From the NCBI GenBank assembly GCA_963834705.1, contig CAWICV010000001.1:1819348-1883347 (forward strand): a DNA stretch of 64,000 nucleotides. The letters run 5' to 3'. Below are positions 38,862-47,181 of the stretch, in pieces. The first letter of the stretch is position 1. Every line of letters starts with the position of its first letter. This stretch comes from RYN-230 sp963834705. GTDB lineage: Bacteria; Actinomycetota; Actinomycetes; Streptosporangiales; Streptosporangiaceae. The notes under the pieces are model-generated. The model did no database searches. It was not told the DNA's origin and saw nothing but the letters and a program-made list of their open reading frames with translations. Both the position numbers and the translations under genes were made by a program.

Positions 38862-41519
38862 TCAGCGCCGCGCGCCGGGCCCTGGGTGGGCTGCGGCGGC
38901 CCATTCCGGGACGGGGCGCCGAACCACGGCGGCGCCGCGCCGGACGGCTGGGCCGGGGCAGCGCCCGACGACCGGGCCGGCGGCCCGGAGGACCGGGCTG
39001 GACCGCTGGACTGCTGGGCCGGGGCCGGGCCGGACGACCGGGCGGGCGGACCGGAGGACCGGGCTGGGCGGACCGGAGGACCGGGCTGGACCGCTGGACT
39101 GCTGGGCCGGGGCCGGGCCGGACGACCGGGCGGGCGGACCGGAGGACCGGGCCGGGGCCGCGGGGGGCGGCGGCGCGTCGGCCGGCGGTCTGGGCGCCAC
39201 CCCGGGCCAGCGCTGCCGTGATGTGGCCGGTGGCGCCGCCACCGGCCGGGGCGGCGGCGCAGCGCCCGGGCTGTTGGCGGCGCCGCTCCCGGTGGATGGG
39301 GTGGCCGCCGGGGGCGCGGACGGTCCGCCGGGCCGGCTCCGGCCGGTGCCGGTGTCCGCCGTGCCGCCTCGTGACCAGCCCGAGGCGGGGCGCTGGCCGG
39401 TGCCGTCCCGGTCCGGCAGGGCGAGCGGCGGTGCGGCGGCTGGGCTGGTATCCGCGTCCGGGGTGGCCCGCGCGCGGCCCCGGGCCGAGGCGCCCTGAGA
39501 GGCGTCCTCGGACTGGGCCCCGCCTGCGGCCGTATCCGGCTGGTCGGCGCCCGGACCGGTCTCGCCGGACCTGGCGGCGGCACCGGCCGCCGCCCCGGCG
39601 GCTGCCCCCACGCCGCCCGCCGTCGCGACCGAGGCGGCCACGCCCGCCGCCTGGCCCGGGTTGCGCCGGGCCCAGCGCGCGGCCCGGTAGGCCGCGAACC
39701 CGGGCACGCCCACCGTGGCCGCGGAGGTCGTGTTCTGCCGGGCCAGGTCGCCCGCCCGGCCCAGTTCCCGGTCGGCGCGGTCCCGCGAGCCGACGACGCC
39801 GTAGCCGACCGCGGAGAACAGGTGCACGAACGGCTTGCGGTAGATGAACACCGCCACCGTGACCAGGGCGATCATCAGGATCTTCAGCGCCCAGGGCAGG
39901 GTCGCGTCGCTGGTGCCCATGATCAGCGAGTAGGCGTACAGCAGCACGCTCAGCACCAGTGCGATGGCCGCCTGTTTCAGCAGCACGCCGATCAGCATCT
40001 CGAACCAGCGCAGCGCGACCACCCGGCCGAAGCCGGGATGGGTGCCCACGATCAGGAAGAACGGCCCGGCCACCAGAAGCAGCAGGAAGCCGAGCTTCAG
40101 GATGATCAGGGTGATCGCGATGAGCAGCACCAGCACGCCTGCGACCAGCGCGGCGAACAGCGCGGCGAACGCGATCTCCAGCCGGGTGGGGTACTGGTTG
40201 CCCTGGAACAGCGAGTAGACGGCCGGGTCGTTCTGCTTCATCGAGGCCGCGATGCCCGCGTAGGTGTTCTCCTTGGCCTTTATGAGCGACGGGGTGGCGT
40301 TCTCGTTGGCCGCGATGGCCTGAGACCAGAGCAGCTGGCGGCCGTACTGGTTGACCACGGTGGGCTTGGCGCCCTTGCCGGTGGTGTACACCGTGGTGCC
40401 GAACTCCCCGTCCAGCCACGGCTTGCAGACCAGCACGGTCCATAGCTGGTTGGCGTTCTGGTCCACGATCGACGAGCCGCCGGTGTAGCTGAAGCTGGCC
40501 GTCTTGACCTGCGGGTCGTTGCCGCCGACCGGCACGCAGTTGCTCTGCGCCGGGGCGGGCAGCCCGGCGAACGCGACGTTCAGTGTCTGGGTGATGCCGT
40601 CGGACACGGTCTTGCCCAGCCCGGTGAAGTCGGCCGGGCGGCCGATCAGCCAGATGGCGGCCGTGGCCGCGATGACCATCCAGACGGTGCCCTCGATGGT
40701 CCGGGTGGCCCGCTTCCGGATCAGGCCCTGCCAGGCCAGCCAGAGCGCGCCCAGGATGACCACCGGGGCCAGGTACGGGAAGTAGATCGCGTTGCCCAGG
40801 CTGGTGATCAGCCGGTCCACCGAGTTGGTCAGCCAGGACAGGATGCCCTCGCCCGCCGCCGACTGGTAGACGGTGATGGTGACCCGGTCCAGCGCCTTGG
40901 CCGCGTCGAACACCATGCCGGCCACGCTGTTGCCGATCAGCGACGTCATGTCCGAGCACTGCATGTCGTAGGCGGCCCAGGACTGGCCGGCCATGCCGTA
41001 GCTGTCATACAGCGTGGGCGCCGCCTGGCCCCCGGTGGCGGGCGGCTTGATCAGCGAGTCGATGCCGCCGTTGGCCGGTTCCGGCGCCGCGATGGACGGC
41101 TGGCAGATGTTGTTCAGGTCGCCGATGAGGCCGCTGGAACCGGCATTGCAAAAGCCGAGCAGCCCGCCGATGTCGCCGATGCCGGGCACGCCACATATCC
41201 CGCCGGTGGCGGCCGGCTGGGTGGCGGTGGCCTGGTGGGCGGTGCTGGCCTGGTGCGCGGTGCTGGCCTGGTGCGCGGTGCTGGCCAGCCGCGCCGTGCT
41301 GCTGGCCTGGGCCGTGCCGGTGTTTTGAGAGGTGCCGGTGTTTTGAGAGGTGCCAGCGTGCTGAGCGGTGCTAGCCGATGACCCTGCCGCGCCCACGGCA
41401 GCCTGCGCGATGGCCGGCGACCCGAGCACGCCTGCGACGACCACGGCGATGATGACGCCGGGGACCGTCAGCGCTCTGCGGGCACGCGTGGCTACGCGGC
41501 GGAAGAGTCTGGCCATCAT
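38862..41519 (-). CDS. VirB6/TcpH-like polytopic secretion protein, tail altered by frameshift
   Basis: About 885 residues. A signal sequence or first membrane helix (VPGVIIAVVVAGVLGSPAIAQA) precedes a Thr/Ala/Gln repeat stretch and a Cys-containing external domain (GICGVPGIG, FCNAG, NICQP). Then come five to six membrane helices near 280-600, including LEIAFAALFAALVAGVLVLL and IILKLGFLLLLVAGPF, the VirB6/TcpH-type core. A very long Pro/Ser/Gly-rich cytoplasmic tail follows. A 22-bp direct duplication at 39046-39089 shifts the frame. Without it the tail would end FWLRPVRRKK at 38657, nine bases before the next gene. AGGAG precedes the ATG pair at 41516-41519. Confidence 0.78.
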   Translation of the reverse strand: MMARLFRRVATRARRALTVPGVIIAVVVAGVLGSPAIAQAAVGAAGSSASTAQHAGTSQNTGTSQNTGTAQASSTARLASTAHQASTAHQASTAHQATATQPAATGGICGVPGIGDIGGLLGFCNAGSSGLIGDLNNICQPSIAAPEPANGGIDSLIKPPATGGQAAPTLYDSYGMAGQSWAAYDMQCSDMTSLIGNSVAGMVFDAAKALDRVTITVYQSAAGEGILSWLTNSVDRLITSLGNAIYFPYLAPVVILGALWLAWQGLIRKRATRTIEGTVWMVIAATAAIWLIGRPADFTGLGKTVSDGITQTLNVAFAGLPAPAQSNCVPVGGNDPQVKTASFSYTGGSSIVDQNANQLWTVLVCKPWLDGEFGTTVYTTGKGAKPTVVNQYGRQLLWSQAIAANENATPSLIKAKENTYAGIAASMKQNDPAVYSLFQGNQYPTRLEIAFAALFAALVAGVLVLLIAITLIILKLGFLLLLVAGPFFLIVGTHPGFGRVVALRWFEMLIGVLLKQAAIALVLSVLLYAYSLIMGTSDATLPWALKILMIALVTVAVFIYRKPFVHLFSAVGYGVVGSRDRADRELGRAGDLARQNTTSAATVGVPGFAAYRAARWARRNPGQAAGVAASVATAGGVGAAAGAAAGAAARSGETGPGADQPDTAAGGAQSEDASQGASARGRARATPDADTSPAAAPPLALPDRDGTGQRPASGWSRGGTADTGTGRSRPGGPSAPPAATPSTGSGAANSPGAAPPPRPVAAPPATSRQRWPGVAPRPPADAPPPPAAPARSSGPPARSSGPAPAQQSSGPARSSGPPSPVLRSARPVVRPGPGPAVQRSSPVLRAAGPVVGRCPGPAVRRGAAVVRRPVPEWAAAAHPGPGARR
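39046..39089. repeat. Tandem 22-bp duplication causing a frame change
   Basis: The 22 bases at 39046-39067 are repeated exactly at 39068-39089. The unit begins GCGGACCGGAGGACC. Because 22 is not divisible by three, one copy too many changes the reading frame of the VirB6-like gene's tail. The surroundings also contain larger repeats of the same theme (about 38985-39150). Confidence 0.93.
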
Positions 41520-41575
41520 GGGCTCCTGAAGCCTGGGGGGCAAAGGCTGGGACAGGCATGGCGTTATACGCCCGG

Positions 41576-44077
41576 CTACTGGGCCGGCTCGACGGGCTCT
41601 GCCGCGCCTAACAGGCCGGTGTCAGGGTCGCTGTCCGGTGGCACGGTCTGCTTTTCGGCGGGCCGGGCACGCGTGGGGTTGGTGTCCAGCCATTGCCGTA
41701 CTTCATCGGAGATCAGGTCAACGCCGATGCGGCCGGCCCGGCCCTCCAGGTCGCGGAAAATACATTCGCCGTTGCCGAGTCCCCGCAGCACGGCCTTGTG
41801 CTCCTCGGACGGTTCAACACCCAGCAGGGCCATCACGTTGGCCACTTCGACCCGTTCCGAGGACCGGAACGCGAACACGCTGGACAGGCAGTTGGTCACC
41901 TGCTCGTTGAGCAGGTCGCCCGCGTTCTGCGAGACCAGGATCAGCGCGGTGTTCCGCGACCGGCCCATCCGGGACACCTCAGGAACCAGCTTGGCCCCCT
42001 GCGGCGTCGCCGTGATCGCCCACGCTTCGTCCAGGAAGATGGCTTTCGGCAGCCGCCGGTCGAGGGCGTTCAGCAATCTGCGGGCGAACTGGGAGACCAG
42101 GTAGAGCAGGGCTACGGACAGGCGCTGCTCGTAGGAGTAGTCTTCGCGGCCGGCCGCGGAGTCGGGCAGGGTGAGGCCGGCCAGGGTGAACACCGTGGTC
42201 CAGCCGGCCGTGTCGATCTGCTGGCCGCCCGAGGGGGCGAAGCACAGCCGGGCCAGCCGCATCTCGGACATGGACCGGAGCACCGCGCCGAGGTTCTTCG
42301 ACGCCGGGTCGGTCAACTCCTCCAGGTGCCGGATGACCTTGCCCAGGCTGGGCCGCTCCCGGCTGGCCACGCTGGCCACCGCCTGGATCATCGCGCTCTC
42401 CCGCTCCTCGCTCATCCGCGGCAGCAGCAGGCGCAGTGTCTCGGTGGCCATGGTGCGCTTCTCGGCCAGGTCATCGCCGAACGAGAACGGGTCGAGCAGC
42501 CCCGGCGCGGCCGCGCCGAGCGGCAGCACGCGCGCCTTCCGGCCGCGCTTGGCCAGCAGATCGACCAGCGGTTCCGCATCACCCTTGGGGTCGATCACCG
42601 CGACCGTCACGCCGCGCAGCGCGAGCTGCAGGATGAGCAGCAGGGCCAGCGTGGTCTTCCCGCCGCCCGGCTCGCCGGTAATGGCGATGGCGGTGGGCCG
42701 GTTCAGCGCCGCGGCCAGCAGCGGGTCGAAGTGCACCACCGACCGCGCCCGGCCCAGCGTCTCGCCGATGTAGGGGCCCACCCAGCCCTGGTCGCTGTGC
42801 GGCCGGTCACCCAGGCCCACGGTGGCCGTCGGCACCCCGCCCGCGATCGTGTACAGCGGCTGGCGCTGCACATACGAGCTCAGCCGGACCCGGTCGCCGG
42901 GCAGCGACTCACGCAGCAGCGAGAACTGGTCGCCGGTGGAGTTCACCACGTCGATGCCCATGTCCCGGTAGTGCTCCACGACCGCCTCGACCCGGCGCTG
43001 GCACAGCTCCCGGGTCGGCGCCGTGATCATCAGCCGGTGCCAGCCATAGACGAACGGCAGCCGTTCCTTGGTGATGCCGTGCTCCAGCATCCGGGCCGCT
43101 ACGATCTGCTCGGCCAGCGCCAGCGGCGCGTCCACGCCCGCTTCCCGGATATGCGCGTCCATGTCCCGGGCGTGCGCCAGCCTGCGCCCGACGTCCTTGC
43201 TCGCCTTGGCCGGCGGGATGAGCCGCATCCGCGAGCTGATCTCCACCGGGAACGGCAGCGAGTCGGCGAAGTGCAGCCACGGCTCGCCGTCCGGGAACGA
43301 CATCACGTCGGGGAACCGGGAGAACGACAGGAGCGCCGCGAACGACTCTCCCTCGGGGTTTTCCAGGCCGAGGATCGAGCGGCCGTTGTGTACCTGGCCC
43401 TCGTACAGCGCCTCGATCTCGCCCGGCCCCCAGCGGCGGCGCCGCGCGGCCGACGGCCGCGGGTCACCCGCGGTGCCCATCAGCGTGTGCCGGATCAGCC
43501 AGGCGATCTCGTCGCTGGTAGCATGCCGGGCAGCCAGCGCACTGGCGGACAGCGCCCGGCCGAGCCGCTCGGCGTGGTCGGTCCACCGGTTTATCTCGGT
43601 GTTGGACAGCGCCTCGTCATCCAGGCCCATGGCCTGCTCGCCGGACCGGTAGGCGTTCAGGAACGAGGACAGCACACCGCCGGAAAACTGGGCGCCCATG
43701 CCCCGCTGGCCGAGCCGGACGCCCAGGTAGACCTCCTTGGTCCAGAAGTCCTTGGCCCACACGTGCCGGTACATCTCGTCCAGGTAGCCGCGCCAGCCGG
43801 GTCCGCCGTCCGAGGTCTCGTCCAGTTGCGCGGCCCATTCCGCCGCCGGGTAGGAGCGGTGCACGGTGCGCAGGTGCACCTCGGCGTCCGGCATCCGGAT
43901 CGCGGCCAGCGCCACGGTGATGTTGGTGGCCAGCGCTTCCCGGTCCTGTGGCGTGATGAACTCGTACGGCTGGGTGGGCAGCCGGTAGTAGGCCCAGGCG
44001 TGCGTCTCGGTAAGCAGGATCCGGTCGTCGAAGTAACGCAGGCTGAGCCGCTGGCGGCCCTTGGTGCGGGAACTCAT
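41576..44077 (-). CDS. VirB4/TcpF-like secretion ATPase
   Basis: An 833-residue ATPase. The N-terminal half includes LRYFDDRILLTETHAWAYYRLP and WHRLMITAPTRE. The C-terminal half carries Walker A ITGEPGGGKTTLALLL near 467 and Walker B KAIFLDEAWAI near 679, followed by VSRMGRSRNTALILVSQNAGDL, the conserved VirB4/TraC region. It powers assembly and substrate movement in type IV secretion. The chosen ATG at 44077 overlaps the stop of the preceding gene by ATGA. The gap to the VirB6-like gene is 56 bp. All key nucleotide-binding residues are present. Confidence 0.92.
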   Translation of the reverse strand: MSSRTKGRQRLSLRYFDDRILLTETHAWAYYRLPTQPYEFITPQDREALATNITVALAAIRMPDAEVHLRTVHRSYPAAEWAAQLDETSDGGPGWRGYLDEMYRHVWAKDFWTKEVYLGVRLGQRGMGAQFSGGVLSSFLNAYRSGEQAMGLDDEALSNTEINRWTDHAERLGRALSASALAARHATSDEIAWLIRHTLMGTAGDPRPSAARRRRWGPGEIEALYEGQVHNGRSILGLENPEGESFAALLSFSRFPDVMSFPDGEPWLHFADSLPFPVEISSRMRLIPPAKASKDVGRRLAHARDMDAHIREAGVDAPLALAEQIVAARMLEHGITKERLPFVYGWHRLMITAPTRELCQRRVEAVVEHYRDMGIDVVNSTGDQFSLLRESLPGDRVRLSSYVQRQPLYTIAGGVPTATVGLGDRPHSDQGWVGPYIGETLGRARSVVHFDPLLAAALNRPTAIAITGEPGGGKTTLALLLILQLALRGVTVAVIDPKGDAEPLVDLLAKRGRKARVLPLGAAAPGLLDPFSFGDDLAEKRTMATETLRLLLPRMSEERESAMIQAVASVASRERPSLGKVIRHLEELTDPASKNLGAVLRSMSEMRLARLCFAPSGGQQIDTAGWTTVFTLAGLTLPDSAAGREDYSYEQRLSVALLYLVSQFARRLLNALDRRLPKAIFLDEAWAITATPQGAKLVPEVSRMGRSRNTALILVSQNAGDLLNEQVTNCLSSVFAFRSSERVEVANVMALLGVEPSEEHKAVLRGLGNGECIFRDLEGRAGRIGVDLISDEVRQWLDTNPTRARPAEKQTVPPDSDPDTGLLGAAEPVEPAQ

Positions 44078-46827
44078 GTGGCCGCTCCGTGCGGGCGGGC
44101 GGGTTCTACCGCGAGCGCCGAGACCAGCACCCCGGCCAGCGCGGTGTAGGCGTGCTGCACCGGCGGCCGCAGCTGCCCGAACCGGGACGCGTCCCCGGTG
44201 CCCGGCGCGCCCTGTTGCTCGTCCCGTGCTGCGCCGAGGTGATCGTCCCAGGGCACCCGTACGGTTGCCCGGCACCGGCCCCGGACCACGAGTTCGGCCT
44301 GCTCGACATGGGTCATGCTGCGCTTGCTCACCCCGTTGATGACCGCAATCGCGTTCGAGACCAGGTCGCCATAACCATGACCGTCCAGCCACTCCATCGT
44401 CATCGTCACCGCCTGGGCCGCGTCGGCGCTGGCCGGGGCGACCAGCACGAGCTGGTCGGCGGCGGCCAGCACCCGGGCCACCGCGGTGGCCCCTGGGTCG
44501 GTCAGGGTGAGCGGGTACCGGCTGCCCAGGATCCGGATCAGCCGTGCGTATTCCGCGTCGGTCAGGTCCGGCCGCCCGTCGGCGACGAAGTCGTGCGTGA
44601 TCAGGGCCAGCTGGCCCGGATCGCGTGAGCCATTGTTCGGCGAGCCAGCGGCCTGCTGGCCCGCCAGCAGGCCGCGCGCGGTGGCGGCCGGGGCAGCCCC
44701 CGCCAGCTCGGCCAGTGAGGTCTGGCCGGGGTTGAGGTCCAGCGCAGCGACTGGTTCGGTGCGCAGGCTGGCCAGCACGTCCGCGAGCATCAGCGCGGTG
44801 ACCGTCTGGCCGGCGCCGACCGTGCAGCCGAGCACCACGATCAGCCGGGGTCCGCGGATGGGCAGCAGCACCCGGGCCCGGTCCCGCCGCTCCATGTCCG
44901 GCCGACCCGGCCCGTGCCCGCCCGGCACCACCCGGACGTGCTCCCGCCAGCTGATCCCGCTGCCCTGCTGGCCAGGGGCGCCGAGGGCCCGCTCGACGGC
45001 CGCCGGGCGGGTGCCGGTACCACCCCGGACCACCACGACGGGCGAACTGGGTGGGGCTGGGTCTTCGGCCGGTGGGACCGGGTCTTCGGCCAGTGCCGCT
45101 GGTTTGGCTGCCGGGGCATCCCCGGCGGGTTCGGCCGGCGCCTGCGGGACGGCCTCGGCTAGTGCCTCAGCGAGGGCCTCAGATGGAGCGTGCGCGGCGG
45201 CCTCGGCAGGCGCCTGCGGGACCGCCTCGGCTGGTGCCTCAGCGAGGGCCTCAGACGGAGCGTGCGCGGCGGCCTCGGCAGGCGCGTGCGCGGCCTGCGC
45301 GGCGGCCTCGGCTGGCGCGTGCACGGCGGCCTCGGCCGGCGCGTGCGCGGCCTCGGCCGGGATGTGCGCAGCGGCCTCGGCGGGCGGGGGCGGGACCGCC
45401 TCGGCTGGTGCCTCAGCGGGTGCCTCAGACGGAGCGTGCGCGGCGGCTTCGGCTGGGGCGTGCGGGCTGACCTCCGCTGGGGTCTGAGGCAACGCCGCAG
45501 CCGGGACGTGCGGTGTGGCGGTGGGCGCCGGTGCGGCATCCCGGGCCCGGCCGTTTTCCGGCTGAGCCTGCACTGGCCGGGACGGCGCCCAGCCTGGCTG
45601 GCCCGCCTCGCCGGGCGCCAGCGCCGCCGGGCGCTCGCTGGGCGCCGGTTCAGGCGCGGCGGCCCGGAGCGGCGGAGCGTGCCGCTCATCATGCGCGATC
45701 TCTGGCAGCCCGATCTCCGGCAGCCCGATCAACGGCAGCGCGGCCGCCTCGGCTGTAGCCGGCGTGGGCTGAGCCGCCGGGCGGGCTGGTGCGCCCGGTC
45801 GGGGCATTCTGGGCGGCTCAGACCGCTCGGACCGCTCGGATGGCGCGGGCCGGGCGGCCGGGATGACCGATGGCGGCGGCACGGCCAGACTAGGCTGGTC
45901 GGCCGTTCCTGGCCACCGTGGGGGGCGCGCCGGGGCAGCGTGGCCCGGGGTGCTGACCGGGCCGCCCGGCCTGGCCTGCGCGGGCGGCGGCGGTGATCCC
46001 GGCTCGGCTACCGGAACGGGCCGGGCCGCTGGCTCGGCCGGGGTGGCCGGCGGGTCCATAGCCGGCTGCCCGAAGGCGACCGGGCGGGACAGCCGGGCGG
46101 GCGGCAGGCCCGTCGCCTGCGCCGGTACCTGCTGTCCGGCCACCGGAACCCGCGGCTGGCCCGGTGCCCGCGACGGGAGGGCGGCCCGCGACGGGACGGC
46201 GGCCCGCGCTGGCATCGGCCGTCCGGGCTGACCTGGCCGGGCCACCGGCCGCGCCGGGACGGCCGCCCGGGCCGGGGCCTGCGCGGCAGCCTGGGTGGCG
46301 GCCGCGCGCCGGGGCGCGGCGGCGCGCGCCGGGGCGGTAACCGGTGCGGTCCGGGCCGGGACCGGTGTGGGCCGGGCCGGGACCGGTATGGGCCGGGCCG
46401 GGACCGGTGCGGGCCGCCTGGCCGGCGCCGGGGCGGGCGCCTCGGCCGGCTGCTCCTCTGCCGTCCGGCGCCAGACCCGTCCGACGACAGCGATCTCGTC
46501 CTTCTCCGCCAGCGGGCTCATCCGGCACCAGGTGGGAGGCTCACCCAGATACCGCACCTGGGAAATGACCAGTTCGGGCAGCCTTTTGCTCTCCAGTACC
46601 GGCCGGGTGGCCAGCCAGGTGAGTACTCCCGGCGGCAGCACATACAGCCAGAACAGCGTGTGGCTGAACGGCAGGCCGAGCACCGTGAGGATGATCACGT
46701 AGGGCACGGTGATCGCGGCGAATACAGCGATCTGGCCGACCGGTACCGGCATCGGCAGCCTGAAGTCATACAACTTGTACAGGCGTTTCTCAATCCGCCA
46801 GATGCTGGTATAGGTGGGCAGATCCAC
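44074..46827 (-). CDS. TcpE-like membrane domain fused to a MinD/ParA-like ATPase through a Pro/Ala linker
   Basis: A 917-residue fusion. Residues 1-120 form the TcpE-like part (RIEKRLYKLYDFRLPMPVPVGQI, two membrane helices, LPELVISQVRYLGEPP). Residues about 120-640 are a low-complexity Pro/Ala/Arg linker that includes many copies of HAPAEAAA-type units. The last 260 residues are a MinD-like domain: LIVVLGCTVGAGQTVTALML near 665, AALDLNPGQTSLAEL, LVLVAPASADAAQAVTMTMEWL. The P-loop reads GAGQT where active ATPases have GKT, so hydrolysis is doubtful. It may bind the secretion ATPase at the membrane. Start ATG 46827. Confidence 0.8.
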   Translation of the reverse strand: MDLPTYTSIWRIEKRLYKLYDFRLPMPVPVGQIAVFAAITVPYVIILTVLGLPFSHTLFWLYVLPPGVLTWLATRPVLESKRLPELVISQVRYLGEPPTWCRMSPLAEKDEIAVVGRVWRRTAEEQPAEAPAPAPARRPAPVPARPIPVPARPTPVPARTAPVTAPARAAAPRRAAATQAAAQAPARAAVPARPVARPGQPGRPMPARAAVPSRAALPSRAPGQPRVPVAGQQVPAQATGLPPARLSRPVAFGQPAMDPPATPAEPAARPVPVAEPGSPPPPAQARPGGPVSTPGHAAPARPPRWPGTADQPSLAVPPPSVIPAARPAPSERSERSEPPRMPRPGAPARPAAQPTPATAEAAALPLIGLPEIGLPEIAHDERHAPPLRAAAPEPAPSERPAALAPGEAGQPGWAPSRPVQAQPENGRARDAAPAPTATPHVPAAALPQTPAEVSPHAPAEAAAHAPSEAPAEAPAEAVPPPPAEAAAHIPAEAAHAPAEAAVHAPAEAAAQAAHAPAEAAAHAPSEALAEAPAEAVPQAPAEAAAHAPSEALAEALAEAVPQAPAEPAGDAPAAKPAALAEDPVPPAEDPAPPSSPVVVVRGGTGTRPAAVERALGAPGQQGSGISWREHVRVVPGGHGPGRPDMERRDRARVLLPIRGPRLIVVLGCTVGAGQTVTALMLADVLASLRTEPVAALDLNPGQTSLAELAGAAPAATARGLLAGQQAAGSPNNGSRDPGQLALITHDFVADGRPDLTDAEYARLIRILGSRYPLTLTDPGATAVARVLAAADQLVLVAPASADAAQAVTMTMEWLDGHGYGDLVSNAIAVINGVSKRSMTHVEQAELVVRGRCRATVRVPWDDHLGAARDEQQGAPGTGDASRFGQLRPPVQHAYTALAGVLVSALAVEPARPHGAAT

Positions 46828-46857
46828 CAGGTGCTCTCCTTCAGGCTGGGGCGGAGA

Positions 46858-47115
46858 TCAGTGGACGCCGAGCGCGTTCGCGATGCCCTTGGCCAGGGTC
46901 TGCACGATGTCCGGCGTGTAGAAGATCACTGCGATCGCGACGGCGAGCACGAGGAACTGCACGAAGCGGATGATTTCCCTGGTGAACAAGAAGAACAGGG
47001 CCACTATGCCGACGATGCCGAGGAACAGTGGCCCGAATAGGCCCTGCAGGTAGCTGACCAGACCCGAGGTACTCAGCGACGAGGAGGCCGCGAGGATAAG
47101 CGAGTGGTTCGACAT
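46858..47115 (-). CDS. Small two-helix membrane protein (TcpD/VirB2-VirB3 position)
   Basis: An 85-residue hydrophobic protein. A Ser/Ala-rich front leads to a helix LQGLFGPLFLGIVGIVALFFLF, a short charged turn TREIIRF, and a second helix FLVLAVAIAVIFYT. The end is IVQTLAKGIANALGVH. In Tcp and Tn916-like systems a small protein of this type lies between the TcpC and TcpE genes. It could be a channel subunit or a pilin-like protein. The gap to the next gene is 30 bp. Confidence 0.72.
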   Translation of the reverse strand: MSNHSLILAASSSLSTSGLVSYLQGLFGPLFLGIVGIVALFFLFTREIIRFVQFLVLAVAIAVIFYTPDIVQTLAKGIANALGVH

Positions 47116-47181
47116 CGGTCTACTCCGGGTTATGGGGGATCACGCCTGGCCGGGCGGTGGACTGTGGCCATCGAAGTCGGG

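Noticed and set aside
38359..40959. A very long second open frame antiparallel in phase to the VirB6-like gene (and similar long shadow frames throughout)
   Set aside because: High GC at third codon positions keeps other frames open. The translation is low-complexity Arg/Gly/Pro and shows no family motif, whereas the chosen frame has membrane helices and operon spacing.
41693..44149. An 800-codon open frame on the plus strand opposite the VirB4-like ATPase gene
   Set aside because: Its product is Gln/Arg/Gly-rich with no recognisable domain; the opposite strand holds Walker motifs and conserved VirB4 segments.
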